5,806 nucleotides of DNA. Origin: Candidatus Bathyarchaeota archaeon (GTDB lineage Archaea; Thermoproteota; Bathyarchaeia; Bathyarchaeales; Bathycorpusculaceae). The stretch covers positions 1 through 5,806 of the forward strand of contig JAGTQT010000086.1 in the NCBI GenBank assembly GCA_018396615.1, in the 5' to 3' direction. This document shows positions 5,018 to 5,806 of this stretch, piece after piece. The notes below the pieces were generated by a model. That model was not told the DNA's origin. It ran no database searches and saw nothing but the letters and a program-made list of their open reading frames with translations. Each line of letters begins with the position of its first letter. Position 1 is the first letter of the stretch. Made by a program: the position numbers and the translations under genes.

Positions 5018-5806
5018 TCACTTGAAAGCTTTATTCGATTTTCGCCGCAGAGAAACGTCGCCGGCAAAAACATGTTCCACTCTCCCATCCTCAAGCTTAA
5101 CAGCTAATGAGCCGTCTTCTTCAATGTCTAAGGCTAAACCGGAAAAGCACTCGTTTCCGCTTCTCACTTCTACGTATCCGCCGAGAAAAGTCGCGTGATT
5201 TTTCCACTCTTTCAAGACTGGGCTAAATCCACTTTTTAAGGATAAACCGTAAAGTTTCTCCAGTCTTTCTAACACTTTTTTAAGCAGAGCATCCAGTTCT
5301 ATCTTTCTGCCAAGCTCAGCCAAGAGCGAAGTCGCATTTTCCCATAGTGGTTCTGGCAACGTTTTTTTCACGCTGAAGTTGGCGTTGACGCCGAAACCCA
5401 CTACAACAAAATCCGCAAGCTTATTCTTAATGCTTGTTTCGGAAAGGATCCCGCAAACCTTGCGTCCGTTCACCAGCACGTCGTTAGGCCACTTGGTTTC
5501 AGCTTTCAGGCAATACAGTTGATCTAAAGCTTCTACCACAGCTAGTCCGGCAGCGAACACGAGTTTTGCAGTTTCATTTGCAGCTAGTCTGGGGCGGAGG
5601 ATTACAGAAAAGTATAATCCGCCTTTAGGGGAAACCCATTCTCTGCCTAGTCTTCCACGTCCTTTGGTCTGTGCTTCGGCTAGGACAACTGTTCCTTCTG
5701 GTGAGCCTAAAGCAGCTAGTTCCTTTGCCAAATCGTTAGTTGAGCTAGTTTCGTGAAGAAAAATTATGCGTGTGCCTACGCGGCTTGTGCAGAGTCCTTC
5801 TTGGAT
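5018..5806 (-). CDS. birA: Biotin--[acetyl-CoA-carboxylase] ligase (biotin protein ligase), 5' end beyond the window
   Basis: Activates biotin with ATP to biotinyl-AMP and attaches it to the lysine of a biotin carrier protein. The reading frame is open to the window edge, so 262 residues are visible and the true start lies outside; the TTG at 5731 encodes Leu inside the conserved STNDLAKELA stretch and is not a start. Counting from the edge: STN (22-24), AEAQTKGRGRLGREW (43-57, the biotinyl-AMP loop), GLYFSVILRP (63-72), KWPNDVLVNGRKVCGILSE (105-123, with the biotin-contact Lys-Trp-Pro-Asn-Asp), FGVNAN (about 140-145), then a small SH3-like C-terminal domain with GLALDIEEDGSL and AGDVSLR. The first residues (IQEGLCTSRVGTRIIF) resemble the linker joining an N-terminal winged-helix domain to the catalytic core in BirA-type regulators, so a DNA-binding domain may lie beyond the edge. 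The natural substrate would be the carrier subunit working with the carboxyltransferase encoded downstream. Confidence 0.93.
   Translation of the reverse strand: MQEGLCTSRVGTRIIFLHETSSTNDLAKELAALGSPEGTVVLAEAQTKGRGRLGREWVSPKGGLYFSVILRPRLAANETAKLVFAAGLAVVEALDQLYCLKAETKWPNDVLVNGRKVCGILSETSIKNKLADFVVVGFGVNANFSVKKTLPEPLWENATSLLAELGRKIELDALLKKVLERLEKLYGLSLKSGFSPVLKEWKNHATFLGGYVEVRSGNECFSGLALDIEEDGSLAVKLEDGRVEHVFAGDVSLRRKSNKAFK

Noticed and set aside
1..5806. CRISPR array, tRNA/rRNA, insertion sequence or phage genes
   Set aside because: I saw no regularly spaced repeats, cloverleaf-like segment, transposase motifs or phage-type genes; the short inverted repeat at 1-20/145-164 has no transposase beside it.

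Overview
The window carries five co-directional genes, all on the minus strand, so transcription runs from the right edge to the left edge. The signals look archaeal. A-box-like elements of TTTATAAAT type lie about 35-40 bases before start codons, Shine-Dalgarno sites are GAGG or GGAGG, and oligo-T runs follow some stops. One secreted protein is very rich in Asn-X-Ser/Thr and ends in an Ile-Pro-Glu-Phe / membrane helix / basic tail. That tail style is one I associate with uncultured Thermoproteota such as Bathyarchaeia. The taxonomic call is an inference (moderate confidence that it is an archaeon, low confidence on the lineage).

Layout in transcription order. (1) 5806-5018: biotin-protein ligase, cut by the right edge; its visible start reads like the linker that follows an N-terminal DNA-binding domain in BirA-type ligases. 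(2) 4837-3416: exported, probably N-glycosylated beta-helix-like surface protein with its own TATA box, a two-start-codon beginning and a C-terminal sorting-like signal. (3) 3334-1766: complete biotin-dependent acyl-CoA carboxylase carboxyltransferase subunit, PccB/MmdA type, with the Asp that marks propionyl-CoA-type enzymes. (4) 1666-899: DNA polymerase-beta-fold nucleotidyltransferase of the small, AadA/ANT-like group with intact catalytic motif. (5) 875-54: aminoglycoside 3-N-acetyltransferase family protein, closest by motif to the AAC(3)-II/III/VI branch, starting at GTG with a strong Shine-Dalgarno site only 23 bases after gene 4.

Two functional themes are visible. The biotin ligase and the carboxyltransferase belong to the same biochemistry: the ligase biotinylates the carrier protein that feeds the carboxyltransferase. 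The biotin carboxylase and carrier subunits are not in the window. The nucleotidyltransferase and acetyltransferase form a tight pair of two families that both include aminoglycoside-modifying enzymes, probably read from the carboxylase promoter because no terminator is seen between them. Their real substrates are unknown.

The most unexpected DNA-level signal is a perfect 20-base inverted repeat. It lies between the first 20 bases of the window and bases 145-164, inside the 3' part of the acetyltransferase gene. It is either a real structure around the end of that gene or an assembly/chimera artefact at a contig end. I saw no tRNA, rRNA, CRISPR array or insertion sequence. The longest gene-free stretch is 180 bases (4838-5017).
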